This document shows, in pieces, positions 7,146 to 16,300 of a DNA stretch of 64,000 nt. The DNA comes from Lachnospiraceae bacterium (lineage in GTDB: Bacteria; Bacillota; Clostridia; Lachnospirales; Lachnospiraceae): contig JAFWTY010000022.1 of NCBI GenBank assembly GCA_017518735.1, positions 1-64,000 of the forward strand, in the 5' to 3' direction. Within the stretch, counting starts at the first letter, position 1. Every line of letters starts with the position of its first letter. The position numbers were made by a program, and so were the translations under genes. The notes below the pieces were generated by a model. It saw only the letters and a list, made by a program, of their open reading frames with translations. It ran no database searches and was not told the origin of the DNA.

Positions 7146-9071
7146 ATGAGTAAGAAGCAGAAAAAAATGTTAATACGAATCATCATCGGGGCCGTCCTGA
7201 TGGTGGTCCTTTACATTGGATACCGGTTCTTCGGGGAGGAAACCGAAGGAGACGGATTCAAACTTCATGAGCCGTTCTGGTTCCTCTTATATCTGATTCC
7301 GTATTTTATCGTGGGCTACGATATCCTGATCAAGGCGTTCAAGGGAATTATTAACGGTCAGGTTTTTGACGAAAACTTCTTAATGGCAATTGCGACCGTC
7401 GGCGCCATCGCGGTTGCTTTCATTCAGAAAAACGGAGACTACACGGAAGCGGTTGCGGTAATGCTTTTCTACCAGACCGGTGAACTGTTCCAAAGTTATG
7501 CGGTCAGAAAGAGCCGCAAAAATATCGGAGCCTTAATGGACATCCGCCCTGACTATGCCAATATTGAAGCAGAAGGCGGATTGGAGCAGGTGGACCCTTC
7601 CGAGGTTTCCATCGGAACGATCATTGTGGTGCAGCCCGGTGAAAAAGTGCCGATCGACGGAATCGTAAGAGAGGGACAGTCTTCCTTAAATACCGTGGCA
7701 TTAACCGGCGAGAGTGCACCGCGTGATGTTGCCGCAGGTGACGAGATCATCAGCGGAAGCATCAACTTAAACGGTGTTCTGAAGGTTGAGACCACAAAAG
7801 AGTTTGGCGAATCGACCGTATCCAAAATCCTGGAACTTGTCGAAAACGCCAGCTCCCGCAAATCCAAATCCGAAGAATTCATCTCCAAATTTGCAAAATA
7901 TTATACCCCGGCGGTCTGCTTTTCCGCACTGGCACTGGCCATCATTCCGCCCCTGGTACAGTGGATCATCCCGGGAATGGAACCGCAGTGGTTTACCTGG
8001 ATTTACAGAGCCCTGACCTTCCTTGTAATCAGTTGTCCCTGCGCATTGGTCATCAGTATTCCGCTCAGCTTTTTTGCGGGAATCGGCGGTGCCGGACATG
8101 AGGGAATCCTGATCAAGGGATCCAATTTTCTGGAAGCGCTCTCAAAGACGAAGGTGGTTGTATTTGATAAGACAGGTACGCTTACAAAGGGCGTTTTCGA
8201 AGTAAGCGGTGTCCACCATAACGAACTGGAAAACGAAGAAATTCTGGAATATGCGGCGCTTGCGGAGTGTGCGTCCTCCCATCCGATCAGCAAAAGCCTT
8301 CAGGCGGCACACGGAAAAGAAATTGACAGAAACCGTGTTTCGGATATTGACGAAATCAGCGGAGAAGGCATCCGTGCCAGGGTTGACGGCAAAGATGTGG
8401 CGGCCGGAAATGCCAAACTGATGAAACGTTTGGGAATAGAGCATATCGAGTGCCACCATGTGGGAACTGTGATCCATATGGCAATCGACGGAGAATATGC
8501 CGGACATATCTTGATTTCCGATGTGGAAAAAGAAGGCTCGAAGGAGGCACTGAAGGCCTTAAAGGAAAACGGAGTAAACAAGACGGTCATGCTGACCGGC
8601 GATATCGAGAAGGTTGCAAGTGACATGGCTTCCCGCCTCGGTGTGGATGAGGTGGTAAGTGACCTGCTTCCCGGAGACAAGGTTGCCAAAGTGGAAGAGT
8701 ATCTTTCGGGATGCGGCAAAAATGAGAAACTTGCCTTTGTCGGCGACGGCATCAATGATGCACCGGTGTTAACCCGCGCCGATATCGGAATCGCCATGGG
8801 CGCGATGGGCTCGGATGCCGCGATTGAAGCTGCGGATGTGGTTTTGATGGATGACGACCCGAGAAAGATCGTCAAAGCGATTAAGATTTCCAGAAAGTGT
8901 CTCGGAATCGTATACCAGAATATCGTCCTTGCGCTGGTGATCAAATTTGCCTGCCTGATTCTGGGTGCGCTTGGAATCGCAAATATGTGGCTTGCGATTT
9001 TTGCGGACGTCGGAGTCATGGTCATCGCGGTATTAAATGCGATCCGTGCATTGCGAGTAAAGAATCTGTAA
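7146..9071 (+). CDS. P1B-type heavy metal exporting ATPase (Zn/Cd/Pb class)
   Basis: 641 aa integral membrane pump driving divalent heavy metals out of the cell. The transmembrane metal motif SCPCALV (Cys297, Cys299), the actuator TGES loop, the phosphorylation motif DKTGTLT (Asp341), the HP motif (CASSHPIS) and GDGINDAP are all present. The last membrane pair keeps the Lys (LVIKFACLI) and Asp (FADVGVMV) that mark the P1B-2 ZntA/CadA group. The N-terminal HMA domain is missing and supplied by the preceding gene. ATG 7146 is preferred over TTG 7131 because GGAG at 7136-7139 fits. Expression is likely under the divergent ArsR-AraC regulator. Confidence 0.93.
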   Translation: MSKKQKKMLIRIIIGAVLMVVLYIGYRFFGEETEGDGFKLHEPFWFLLYLIPYFIVGYDILIKAFKGIINGQVFDENFLMAIATVGAIAVAFIQKNGDYTEAVAVMLFYQTGELFQSYAVRKSRKNIGALMDIRPDYANIEAEGGLEQVDPSEVSIGTIIVVQPGEKVPIDGIVREGQSSLNTVALTGESAPRDVAAGDEIISGSINLNGVLKVETTKEFGESTVSKILELVENASSRKSKSEEFISKFAKYYTPAVCFSALALAIIPPLVQWIIPGMEPQWFTWIYRALTFLVISCPCALVISIPLSFFAGIGGAGHEGILIKGSNFLEALSKTKVVVFDKTGTLTKGVFEVSGVHHNELENEEILEYAALAECASSHPISKSLQAAHGKEIDRNRVSDIDEISGEGIRARVDGKDVAAGNAKLMKRLGIEHIECHHVGTVIHMAIDGEYAGHILISDVEKEGSKEALKALKENGVNKTVMLTGDIEKVASDMASRLGVDEVVSDLLPGDKVAKVEEYLSGCGKNEKLAFVGDGINDAPVLTRADIGIAMGAMGSDAAIEAADVVLMDDDPRKIVKAIKISRKCLGIVYQNIVLALVIKFACLILGALGIANMWLAIFADVGVMVIAVLNAIRALRVKNL

Positions 9072-9081
9072 AGGAAAAATA

Positions 9082-9115
9082 AAAAAGCAACCCGTAATCC
9101 CGCGGGTTGCTTTTT
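9082..9115. terminator. Bidirectional terminator
   Basis: A 12-bp perfect stem (AAAAAGCAACCC and GGGTTGCTTTTT, 10-base loop) between the convergent ATPase and flavin reductase genes. Confidence 0.92.
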
Positions 9116-9125
9116 GGTTGTAATT

Positions 9126-9698
9126 TTAGTTCTTCTTAACCGAATATCCGAACTTGCCGAGGTACTCGCCGAGGCCGTAGTATTCGCCGTGGCTGTAGGC
9201 AAGAAGTTTTGCTTTGGCAAGATCGAATTTGCCGTTCTCATCTAAATACTTTTCATCAATGTCGGTGCTGACGACTTCGGCAATGAACATGTCGTGGGTG
9301 CCGAGTTCAAGAACCTGTACCACCTTGCATTCCAGACTTACGGGGCTTTCGGCGATGCCGGGAGCTTTAATCTTATCGGAAGGGGAAGGGGTGAGTTTTA
9401 AATCGCCTTTCAGAGCAAATTTATCGATGTTCCGGCCGGATTTGACACCGACGTAGTCGGTTACCTTCGCCAGGTCCTCCGTGGTTAAATTGACAACGAA
9501 TTCACCGGTTTTGCTGATAATCTCATGGGTGAGACGCTCTTTTCGAATGGAGACGGAGAGCATCACGGGATCCGAGCAGATGGTACCTGCCCACGCTGCC
9601 GTCATGACGTTCGGCCGTCCGTTTTCGTCCGCGCAGCTGACCAAAACCGCAGGTACGGGATAGAGCATATTTGAGGGTTTCCAATATTGTTTTGCCAT
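9126..9698 (-). CDS. Flavin reductase-like / flavoredoxin family protein
   Basis: 190 aa, the flavin reductase-like FMN-binding split-barrel fold. Recognisable segments are the start YPVPAVLVSCADENGRPNVMTAAWAG, DPVMLSVSIRKERLTHEII and GEFVVNLTTEDL. Anaerobe members bind FMN and transfer electrons (flavoredoxin) rather than act as classic NADH:FMN reductases; the exact partner cannot be told. It is a single gene after a shared terminator. AGGAGG lies just upstream of ATG 9698 on the minus strand. Confidence 0.85.
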   Translation of the reverse strand: MAKQYWKPSNMLYPVPAVLVSCADENGRPNVMTAAWAGTICSDPVMLSVSIRKERLTHEIISKTGEFVVNLTTEDLAKVTDYVGVKSGRNIDKFALKGDLKLTPSPSDKIKAPGIAESPVSLECKVVQVLELGTHDMFIAEVVSTDIDEKYLDENGKFDLAKAKLLAYSHGEYYGLGEYLGKFGYSVKKN

Positions 9699-9866
9699 AA
9701 TAAACCTCCTGAAAGAATCTATGCTGTTATTCTATCATTCTTTTGCGTCGATGGATACCATGGATTTATACCGGAAAGTTTGATTTTTCCGAGGGTTTAT
9801 GGTATTCTTTATGCCGTAGTTAAAATGAAAAAAGGGCGAAAAAGTCCAAAAGGAGGAGTCGTTAAG

Positions 9867-10367
9867 ATGGATGGTTATAACAATGGTATGAACAACGATT
9901 TTCAGCAGGGATATCCGAACTTCCAGCAGCAGATGCCGGCAGCTCCCAGCACAAACGGAAAGCAGATTGCCGGAATGATTCTGGGTATTGTCTGCCTTGT
10001 AGAGAGTATTTCTGCTTTCTTCACTACTTTGATTATTATGATTAGCGCAGGTGTTGTTAAGACTGCAGCTCAGAGCATTAAAAACGCAGGTGGTATCTAC
10101 GTCAATACCTCAGGTACCGATGTAACTCAGTTAACTTCTTCCGCTGCAACCGGCCTTGTGCTTGCAATCGTTGCAGTTGCACTTGCTATCGTAGTATTTG
10201 TTCTTTACAACAAGGTAAAGGCTAACGGAGACGTTACCAAGAAGATCAGAGTCGGCAAAGGCCTTGCAACCGCAGGCTGCATCATCGGCGGCATTTCTTT
10301 ACTTTTCGGTATCATCGGTACCGCAACCGCAGCTTCCGCCGTATCTCTTTTACAAACCATTATGTAA
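9867..10367 (+). CDS. Small membrane protein with Asn/Gln-rich head
   Basis: 166 aa. The first 30 residues are rich in Asn, Gln, Gly and Pro (MDGYNNGMNNDFQQGYPNFQ). Three hydrophobic segments follow (about 35-60, 92-112, 132-160), a layout like the DUF4190-type small membrane proteins common in Firmicutes. ATG 9867 is chosen over upstream in-frame starts because AAAGGAGG lies at 9849-9856 and the longer version would begin with an unrelated basic stretch. No function can be assigned. Confidence 0.7.
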   Translation: MDGYNNGMNNDFQQGYPNFQQQMPAAPSTNGKQIAGMILGIVCLVESISAFFTTLIIMISAGVVKTAAQSIKNAGGIYVNTSGTDVTQLTSSAATGLVLAIVAVALAIVVFVLYNKVKANGDVTKKIRVGKGLATAGCIIGGISLLFGIIGTATAASAVSLLQTIM

Positions 10368-10371
10368 TTAC

Positions 10372-12612
10372 ATGAAAGAACGATTTAAGAAAAATCCATT
10401 AATATTTATCATGGCTTTGGAAGTACTGTTTTTGGCAGTACTTCTAATTGCCATGGGGACAAGAAAAAACGAAAAGTACGTATTTACTCCGGAAAGCTAC
10501 ATCGGTAACACCACACAGCAGATTGAACTGGGCTTCGGCAGCTATGAAGTGACGATGAAGTATCATACGGACACCGACGATAACATATACCAGTTTATCG
10601 ATTCCACCTACATCGATAATGCGATGAACGGTGATCTGATTGGTACTCTGGATTCGAAAAAGACGATGTTACGTGTCCCGTTCTGGCTTTACCACAAAAC
10701 GGACATGTTCTATGTAATCTGGCGCGATGCACAAATGGACAGCGTCACAATCGAGAAGACCAATGCGCTTTTTGCGGAATGGATCTTATTCTTTGCAATT
10801 CTGTTCCTGGTACTGGACTTCGGTCTGTACCGCTTCTTTAAGAGCGCATCGGGCAATCCCGTTGAAGTTAAAAAGAATAAAGTGGCGGCTGCCGTTTTTG
10901 CAACAGCCTTTGTTGTCTCGGTACCGCTCATGATCAATTATCTTCTGGATTCCAGAGGAGATATCAGTTTCCATCTTGCCAGAATCGAGGGCATTTATAA
11001 GGGGCTCATGGAAGGCTGCTTCCCCGTGCGAATGGACAGCTTCATGCTGAAAGGGCAGGGATATGCGGACCCGATTTTCTATCCGAGCCTGTTTTTATAC
11101 ATTCCGGCGCTGTTTCGAATCATTGGCCTGCCGGTCCTCCGTGCCTACAAATTGTTTGTCGGAATCTGGAATCTGTTCACCTGTATCGTTGCATTTTATT
11201 CCTTTAAGAAAATTGCAAAAAGCGACAAGGCTGCCATCATCGGCATGATCCTCTACGTGCTTTCTCCCTACCGTGTCCTTTGCTTATACGGAAGAGGAGC
11301 ACTCGGGGAAGCGCTGGCGTTAACGTTTTTCCCGCTCGTGGCAGCAGGACTCTGGCAGTTACTCGGCAATGAGAAAAAATACAAAGAGGGCGTCATTCTC
11401 TTAACCCTCGGACTTACGGGCGTGCTCCAGTCGCACATTTTAAGTTGTGAAATGATCGGAATCTTCATGATTCTGGCACTTCTTTTCTGTGCAAAGAGAA
11501 CCTTCCGGCCAAGGACGTTGTTGTCTCTGGTGATCAGTGCCGTGTTGGTCGTAGCCCTGAATCTGTGGTTTTTGATCCCCTTCCTTCAGTCGTACGGAAT
11601 GGATCTTTATGTATTCAACAAGTTCGATGTGTATCTGTATGAGAATGCCCTGTCCTTATACAATCTCTTTGGATCCCAGACGGATCTGTACGGACAGTCC
11701 AGTATCCTCACAACGGACTTAAGAGATGAAATGGGCATGTCGCTCGGACTTGCCATTATGTTTGGCATGATGATCACCGCATTCGGCATTCGCCTGGTTG
11801 CATCGAAGAGAAAAACTGACATCGGAAAACTCGTTCCGGTAGCCGCAATTCTCGGTGCACTGGCTTCCTGGATGACGACCTATTTCTTCCCCTGGGAACA
11901 GGTTGAGACCGTTCCGGTAATCGGGAAACTGCTCGGCATGGTACAGTTCCCATGGAGATATCTCGGTGTGGCAACCTTCTGTTTCGTACTGATGATTGTT
12001 GCATTTTTGAAGTTGAAAGAAGAGGCGGTGGAAGCAGAAGCGCTTTCTTTGGAGGGAGAGCAGAAAGAACTCTTAAGAAGAATCGCTCCCGGAAAAACCG
12101 GCCTTCAGATTATATCCGTTATTCTGGTACTTCTTGCCGTGCTGATTGCATACTTTAACTTCCATTCCTTAGTGGATCAGACCGAATTCTTCGCACCGTA
12201 TTCCGAGGTGGGAGTAAACAAGGGCCGTACGATGATTCAGGCGGAATACCTCTATACGGACACCACGATCGTCGGACTGAGAGAGGCAGCGAAGGTGCCG
12301 ACTCCTTATACCAAGAACGGCAGCACATTGACGTTTGAGATCAAGGAAGCAAATCCCGAGGCCTGGGAACTTGAGACCCCGATGACGTTCTATCCGTACT
12401 ATATTGCAAAAGATATGGAATCCGGAGAAATCCTTTATACGGCAAAAAGTTATGCCGGAACGGCTGTGATTTTTGTGCCGGGCGGATACAGCGGAACGAT
12501 CAAGTTCTATGTGCCGGAATCCAAGAAATGGTTACTCGGAGATTTAATTTCACTGGTTACACTGGTTGGAATCTGTGTGGTTTCGTTCCGGAAAGGGAAA
12601 AAAGATGAATGA
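10372..12612 (+). CDS. Polytopic membrane protein, PTPS-related/YfhO-like glycosyltransferase type
   Basis: 746 aa with about a dozen hydrophobic segments and a short extracytoplasmic C-terminal domain before the last helix. DISFHLARIEGIYKGLMEGCFP, YADPIFYPSLFLYIPALF and LSPYRVLCLYGRGALGEALA are typical of the PTPS-related membrane protein family, relatives of GT-C polyprenyl-phosphate sugar transferases. It probably decorates a cell surface polymer; this is inferred from family. ATG 10372 begins four bases after the previous stop with little Shine-Dalgarno sequence, suggesting translational coupling. It overlaps the next gene by eight bases. Confidence 0.72.
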   Translation: MKERFKKNPLIFIMALEVLFLAVLLIAMGTRKNEKYVFTPESYIGNTTQQIELGFGSYEVTMKYHTDTDDNIYQFIDSTYIDNAMNGDLIGTLDSKKTMLRVPFWLYHKTDMFYVIWRDAQMDSVTIEKTNALFAEWILFFAILFLVLDFGLYRFFKSASGNPVEVKKNKVAAAVFATAFVVSVPLMINYLLDSRGDISFHLARIEGIYKGLMEGCFPVRMDSFMLKGQGYADPIFYPSLFLYIPALFRIIGLPVLRAYKLFVGIWNLFTCIVAFYSFKKIAKSDKAAIIGMILYVLSPYRVLCLYGRGALGEALALTFFPLVAAGLWQLLGNEKKYKEGVILLTLGLTGVLQSHILSCEMIGIFMILALLFCAKRTFRPRTLLSLVISAVLVVALNLWFLIPFLQSYGMDLYVFNKFDVYLYENALSLYNLFGSQTDLYGQSSILTTDLRDEMGMSLGLAIMFGMMITAFGIRLVASKRKTDIGKLVPVAAILGALASWMTTYFFPWEQVETVPVIGKLLGMVQFPWRYLGVATFCFVLMIVAFLKLKEEAVEAEALSLEGEQKELLRRIAPGKTGLQIISVILVLLAVLIAYFNFHSLVDQTEFFAPYSEVGVNKGRTMIQAEYLYTDTTIVGLREAAKVPTPYTKNGSTLTFEIKEANPEAWELETPMTFYPYYIAKDMESGEILYTAKSYAGTAVIFVPGGYSGTIKFYVPESKKWLLGDLISLVTLVGICVVSFRKGKKDE

Positions 12613-13234
12613 AAACATAGTAAAAAGAAACAGCCTTCTGGCAGAACAGGTCATCAAAGGTCTTGAATCCCGCAATATGTCCGGTTATTATGCCGAGACA
12701 AAGGAAGAGGCCTTAAAGAAAGCACTGGAATTAATTCCCGAAGGAAGCAGCATCTCCATGGGCGGTGCCATGAGTGTGCATGAAATCGGCCTTTCGGAAT
12801 TTGTCAAAAACGGCAACTACAACTTCATCGACAGAGATGCGATGGAAGATAAACGTGCCGCAATGCTGGCAGCTTACGATGCGGATTTCTTCTTATCAAG
12901 CTGTAATGCCATGACTTCGGACGGAATCCTGGTCAACATCGACGGAAATGCAAATCGTGTTTCGGCAATCGCCCAGGGTCCGAAGAAAGTCCTCTTTATT
13001 GTCGGAATGAACAAGGTTTGCAATGACTTAGACGCAGCCATGAAGAGGGCAAGAAATGTTGCGGCACCGACGAACGCACAGCGTTTCGGTCTTGCTACTC
13101 CCTGCTCCAAAACCGGTCTTTGCATGGACTGTAAAAGCCCCGACACCATCTGCTGTCAGTTCCTGATTACACGCTTTTCCAGACATAAAGACAGAATCCA
13201 TGTAATACTTGTTGGAGAGAATTTAGGATTTTAA
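12605..13234 (+). CDS. LUD-domain protein (LutC/YkgG-like)
   Basis: 209 aa. It matches the LUD (DUF162) family: ESRNMSGYYAETKEEALKKA at the start, GSSISMGGAMSVHEIG and NAMTSDGILVNIDGNANRVS in the core, and a Cys-bearing tail (CSKTGLCMDCKSPDTICC) seen in stand-alone anaerobe members. LutC-type proteins take part in lactate oxidation complexes, but the stand-alone clostridial version has no settled role and no lutA/lutB is nearby. The start overlaps the previous stop (ATGAATGA). Confidence 0.82.
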   Translation: MNENIVKRNSLLAEQVIKGLESRNMSGYYAETKEEALKKALELIPEGSSISMGGAMSVHEIGLSEFVKNGNYNFIDRDAMEDKRAAMLAAYDADFFLSSCNAMTSDGILVNIDGNANRVSAIAQGPKKVLFIVGMNKVCNDLDAAMKRARNVAAPTNAQRFGLATPCSKTGLCMDCKSPDTICCQFLITRFSRHKDRIHVILVGENLGF

Positions 13235-13237
13235 TTC

Positions 13238-13265
13238 TTGACAATTCAATTCAACGGAGTATACT
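13238..13265 (+). promoter_or_regulatory. gltB promoter
   Basis: TTGACA at 13238-13243 and TATACT at 13260-13265, 16 bases apart. Transcription should begin a few bases before the hexaloop hairpin at 13286. Confidence 0.75.
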
Positions 13266-13285
13266 AACAATGAATATTGAATTTC

Positions 13286-13330
13286 GAAGCAATGGCGCTT
13301 CAAGCTTATTTAGGCTTGGAGCGCTTTTTT
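13286..13330 (+). promoter_or_regulatory. ANTAR-type antiterminator hairpin overlapping a terminator, gltB leader
   Basis: GAAGC-AATGGC-GCTTC (13286-13301) is a five-pair hairpin with a six-base loop carrying A at position 1 and G at position 4, the signature of ANTAR-protein RNA targets. Its 3' half overlaps the 5' arm of an 11-bp terminator (13295-13305 with 13314-13324, then six T). The two structures exclude each other. An ANTAR protein is encoded at 20807-21394. Confidence 0.8.
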
Positions 13331-13363
13331 CGTTTCATCCATTTTTTATACGGAGGAACAGCC

Positions 13364-16300
13364 ATGAACGAAGAACAACAAACGAGCGACAATCAAAACA
13401 GGAAAGGATTATACGATCCCTCTTTTGAGCATGACAACTGCGGTATCGGTGCAGTCATCGACATCAAAGGAAGAGCATCCCACAAGCTGGTAAGCGATGC
13501 ACTTTGCATCGTGGAAAACCTTGAGCACAGGGCAGGCAAGGACGCGGAAGGAAAGACCGGTGACGGTGTAGGTATCCTTACGCAGATTCCGCATGCCTTT
13601 TTTGCAAAGAAGTGCAAGGAACTTGGAATTGATCTTCCCGGTGCAAGACAGTACGGTGTCGGCTTCTTTTTCTTCCCTCAGGAAGAGTTTAAGAAACGTC
13701 GTGCAAAATCGATGTTTGCCACCATCGTTAGAAAAGCAGGCCTTACTCTCTTAGGTTGGAGAACCGTTGAGACCAATCCCGACGTCCTTGGTTCCAAGGC
13801 ACTTGAGTGCATGCCCGAAATCGAGCAGGCTTTTATCAAACGTCCCGAGAGCGCAAAGACCGACCTTGATTTCGATCGTATGCTCTATGTGATTCGTCGT
13901 GAATTTGAACAGAGTGCGGAATCCACTTACATTCCGTCCTTATCCTGCAGAACCATCGTTTACAAAGGTATGTTCCTTGTAGGACAGCTTCGTACCTTCT
14001 ATAAAGATTTGGAAGATGAAGATTATGCATCTGCGATTGCCACCGTGCATTCGAGATTTTCCACCAATACGACTCCGAGCTGGAGAAGAGCTCATCCCAA
14101 CCGTTTCATCGTACATAACGGTGAGATCAACACCATCAAAGGCAATGCCGATAAAATGCTCGCCCGCGAGGAAACCATGCACACGAATGCCTTCACTGCG
14201 GAAGACATGACCAAGGTTTTGCCGGTCATCTCCCAAAGCGGTTCGGACTCCGCAATGCTCGATAACGTGCTTGAGTTTCTGGTAATGAGCGGAATGGATC
14301 TGCCCCTTGCAGCTATGATCGCCATCCCCGAGCCTTGGGCAAACAACGACACCTTAACCCAGGAAGAGAGAGACTTCTATCAGTACTATGCAACGATGAT
14401 GGAGCCCTGGGACGGACCCGCGTCCATCCTTTTCTCCGACGGTGATGTCATGGGTGCAATCCTCGACCGTAACGGACTTCGTCCTTCGAGATACTATGTC
14501 ATGGACGACGACCGCTTGATCCTTTCCTCCGAAGTCGGCGTACTGCCTTTGGACGAAAGTCATGTTCTTAAGAAAGAAAGATTACATCCCGGAAAGATGC
14601 TCCTTGTTGATACCAAGGAAGGCGTTATCTACCAGGATGAACAGATCAAAGAAAAATACGCAATGAAGGAGCCCTACGGCGAATGGCTGGACGGAAACCT
14701 TCTTCATTTAAAAGACATCAAAATCCCCAACCACAAGGTTCCCGCCTATGGTAAGGAAGAGCGTAAGGCTTTGCAGAAAGCCTTCGGTTACACCTACGAA
14801 GATGCAACGGTCGGAATCTATGGTATGGCTTTAAACGGCATCGAGCCCATCGGAGCCATGGGCGTGGATACGCCGATTGCAGCACTTTCCGGTCAGTATC
14901 AGCCGCTGTTTTACTATTTTAAACAGCTTTTTGCGCAGGTTACCAACCCGCCCATCGATGCGGAGCGTGAGAAAATCGTTACTTCCGGTTCGGTATATGT
15001 AGGCAAGAACGGTAACCTCCTTGAGGAGAAACCCGAGAACTGCCATGTTCTGAAAATCCAGAACCCCATCCTTACTGACCTTGACTTAATGAAGATTGCC
15101 GAGTTTAAGAAAGACGGCTTCAAGAGCGTGAAAGTCTCCACCCTTTTCTATAAGGGAACGGCGATGAAAAAAGCGATCGACCATCTCTTTGTGGAAGTCG
15201 ACAAAGCATACAAAGAAGGCGCTACGGTGCTCATCCTCTCCGACAGAGGTGTGGATGAAAACCACGTGGCAATCCCTTCCCTCCTTGCCGTGGCAGCAGT
15301 ACACCAGCATCTGGTACATACCAAGAAATGTACGGCAATGTCACTGATCCTCGAATCCGCAGAGCCCAGACAGGTGCATCATTTTGCAACCTTACTCGGC
15401 TTCGGTGCATCCGCAGTCAATCCTTATCTAGCACATGCAACGATTGAAGAACTCATCGAGGACGGACTGCTTGAAAAAGACTACTACGCAGCTGTGGAAG
15501 ATTATGATCACGCCATCCATCAAGGCATCATCAAGATTGCATCCAAGATGGGTATTTCCACGATCCGCTCCTACCAGGGCAGCAAAATTTTCGAAGCCAT
15601 CGGTATCTCCGAAAAGGTGATTTCCGAATACTTTGCAGGTACTGTAAGCCGCATCGGCGGAATTACTTTGGAAGAGATCGGAGAGGCAGTGGAGAAGCAG
15701 CATAACTTAGCCTTCGATCCTTTGGGCCTTCCCGTAAATATCGAACTTACCGCCATGGGACGTCATAAATCCAGAGCCCAGGGCGAAGAGCATCGTTACA
15801 ATCCCGCAACGATTCATATGCTGCAGTTATCGACCAGAGAAGGTAATTACGACAAATTCAAACAATACACCGCAATGGTGGATGCCGAAGAAACCGGTTA
15901 CCTTAGAAGCTTCCTTGATTTCAACTACGCCGACCGGGCAATTGATTTAAGCGAAGTGGAAAGTGTAGACGAAATTGTACAAAGATTCAAAACCGGTGCA
16001 ATGTCCTACGGTTCCATTTCCGAGGAAGCACATGAAACGTTGGCCGTTGCCATGAATCATCTGCACGGCAAGTCCAACTCCGGTGAAGGCGGCGAGTCTG
16101 ACGAGCGTATCGCATCCGCTGGCACCGCACATGACCGCAGTTCTGCCATCAAGCAGGTGGCAAGCGGACGTTTCGGCGTAACCAGCAAATACTTAGTCAG
16201 TGCCAAAGAGTTACAAATCAAAATGGCACAAGGCGCAAAACCCGGGGAAGGAGGGCATCTTCCGGGCAAAAAGGTTTACCCCTGGATTGCGAAGACCAGA

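Noticed and set aside
8300..9241. 313-codon minus-strand frame opposite the P1B ATPase
   Set aside because: It is Ser/Thr/Pro-rich low-complexity translation of the antisense strand and crosses the terminator.
13277..13363. Upstream extension of gltB giving 29 more residues
   Set aside because: It would translate the leader hairpin and terminator; ATG 13364 has the ribosome binding site and gives the proper propeptide length.
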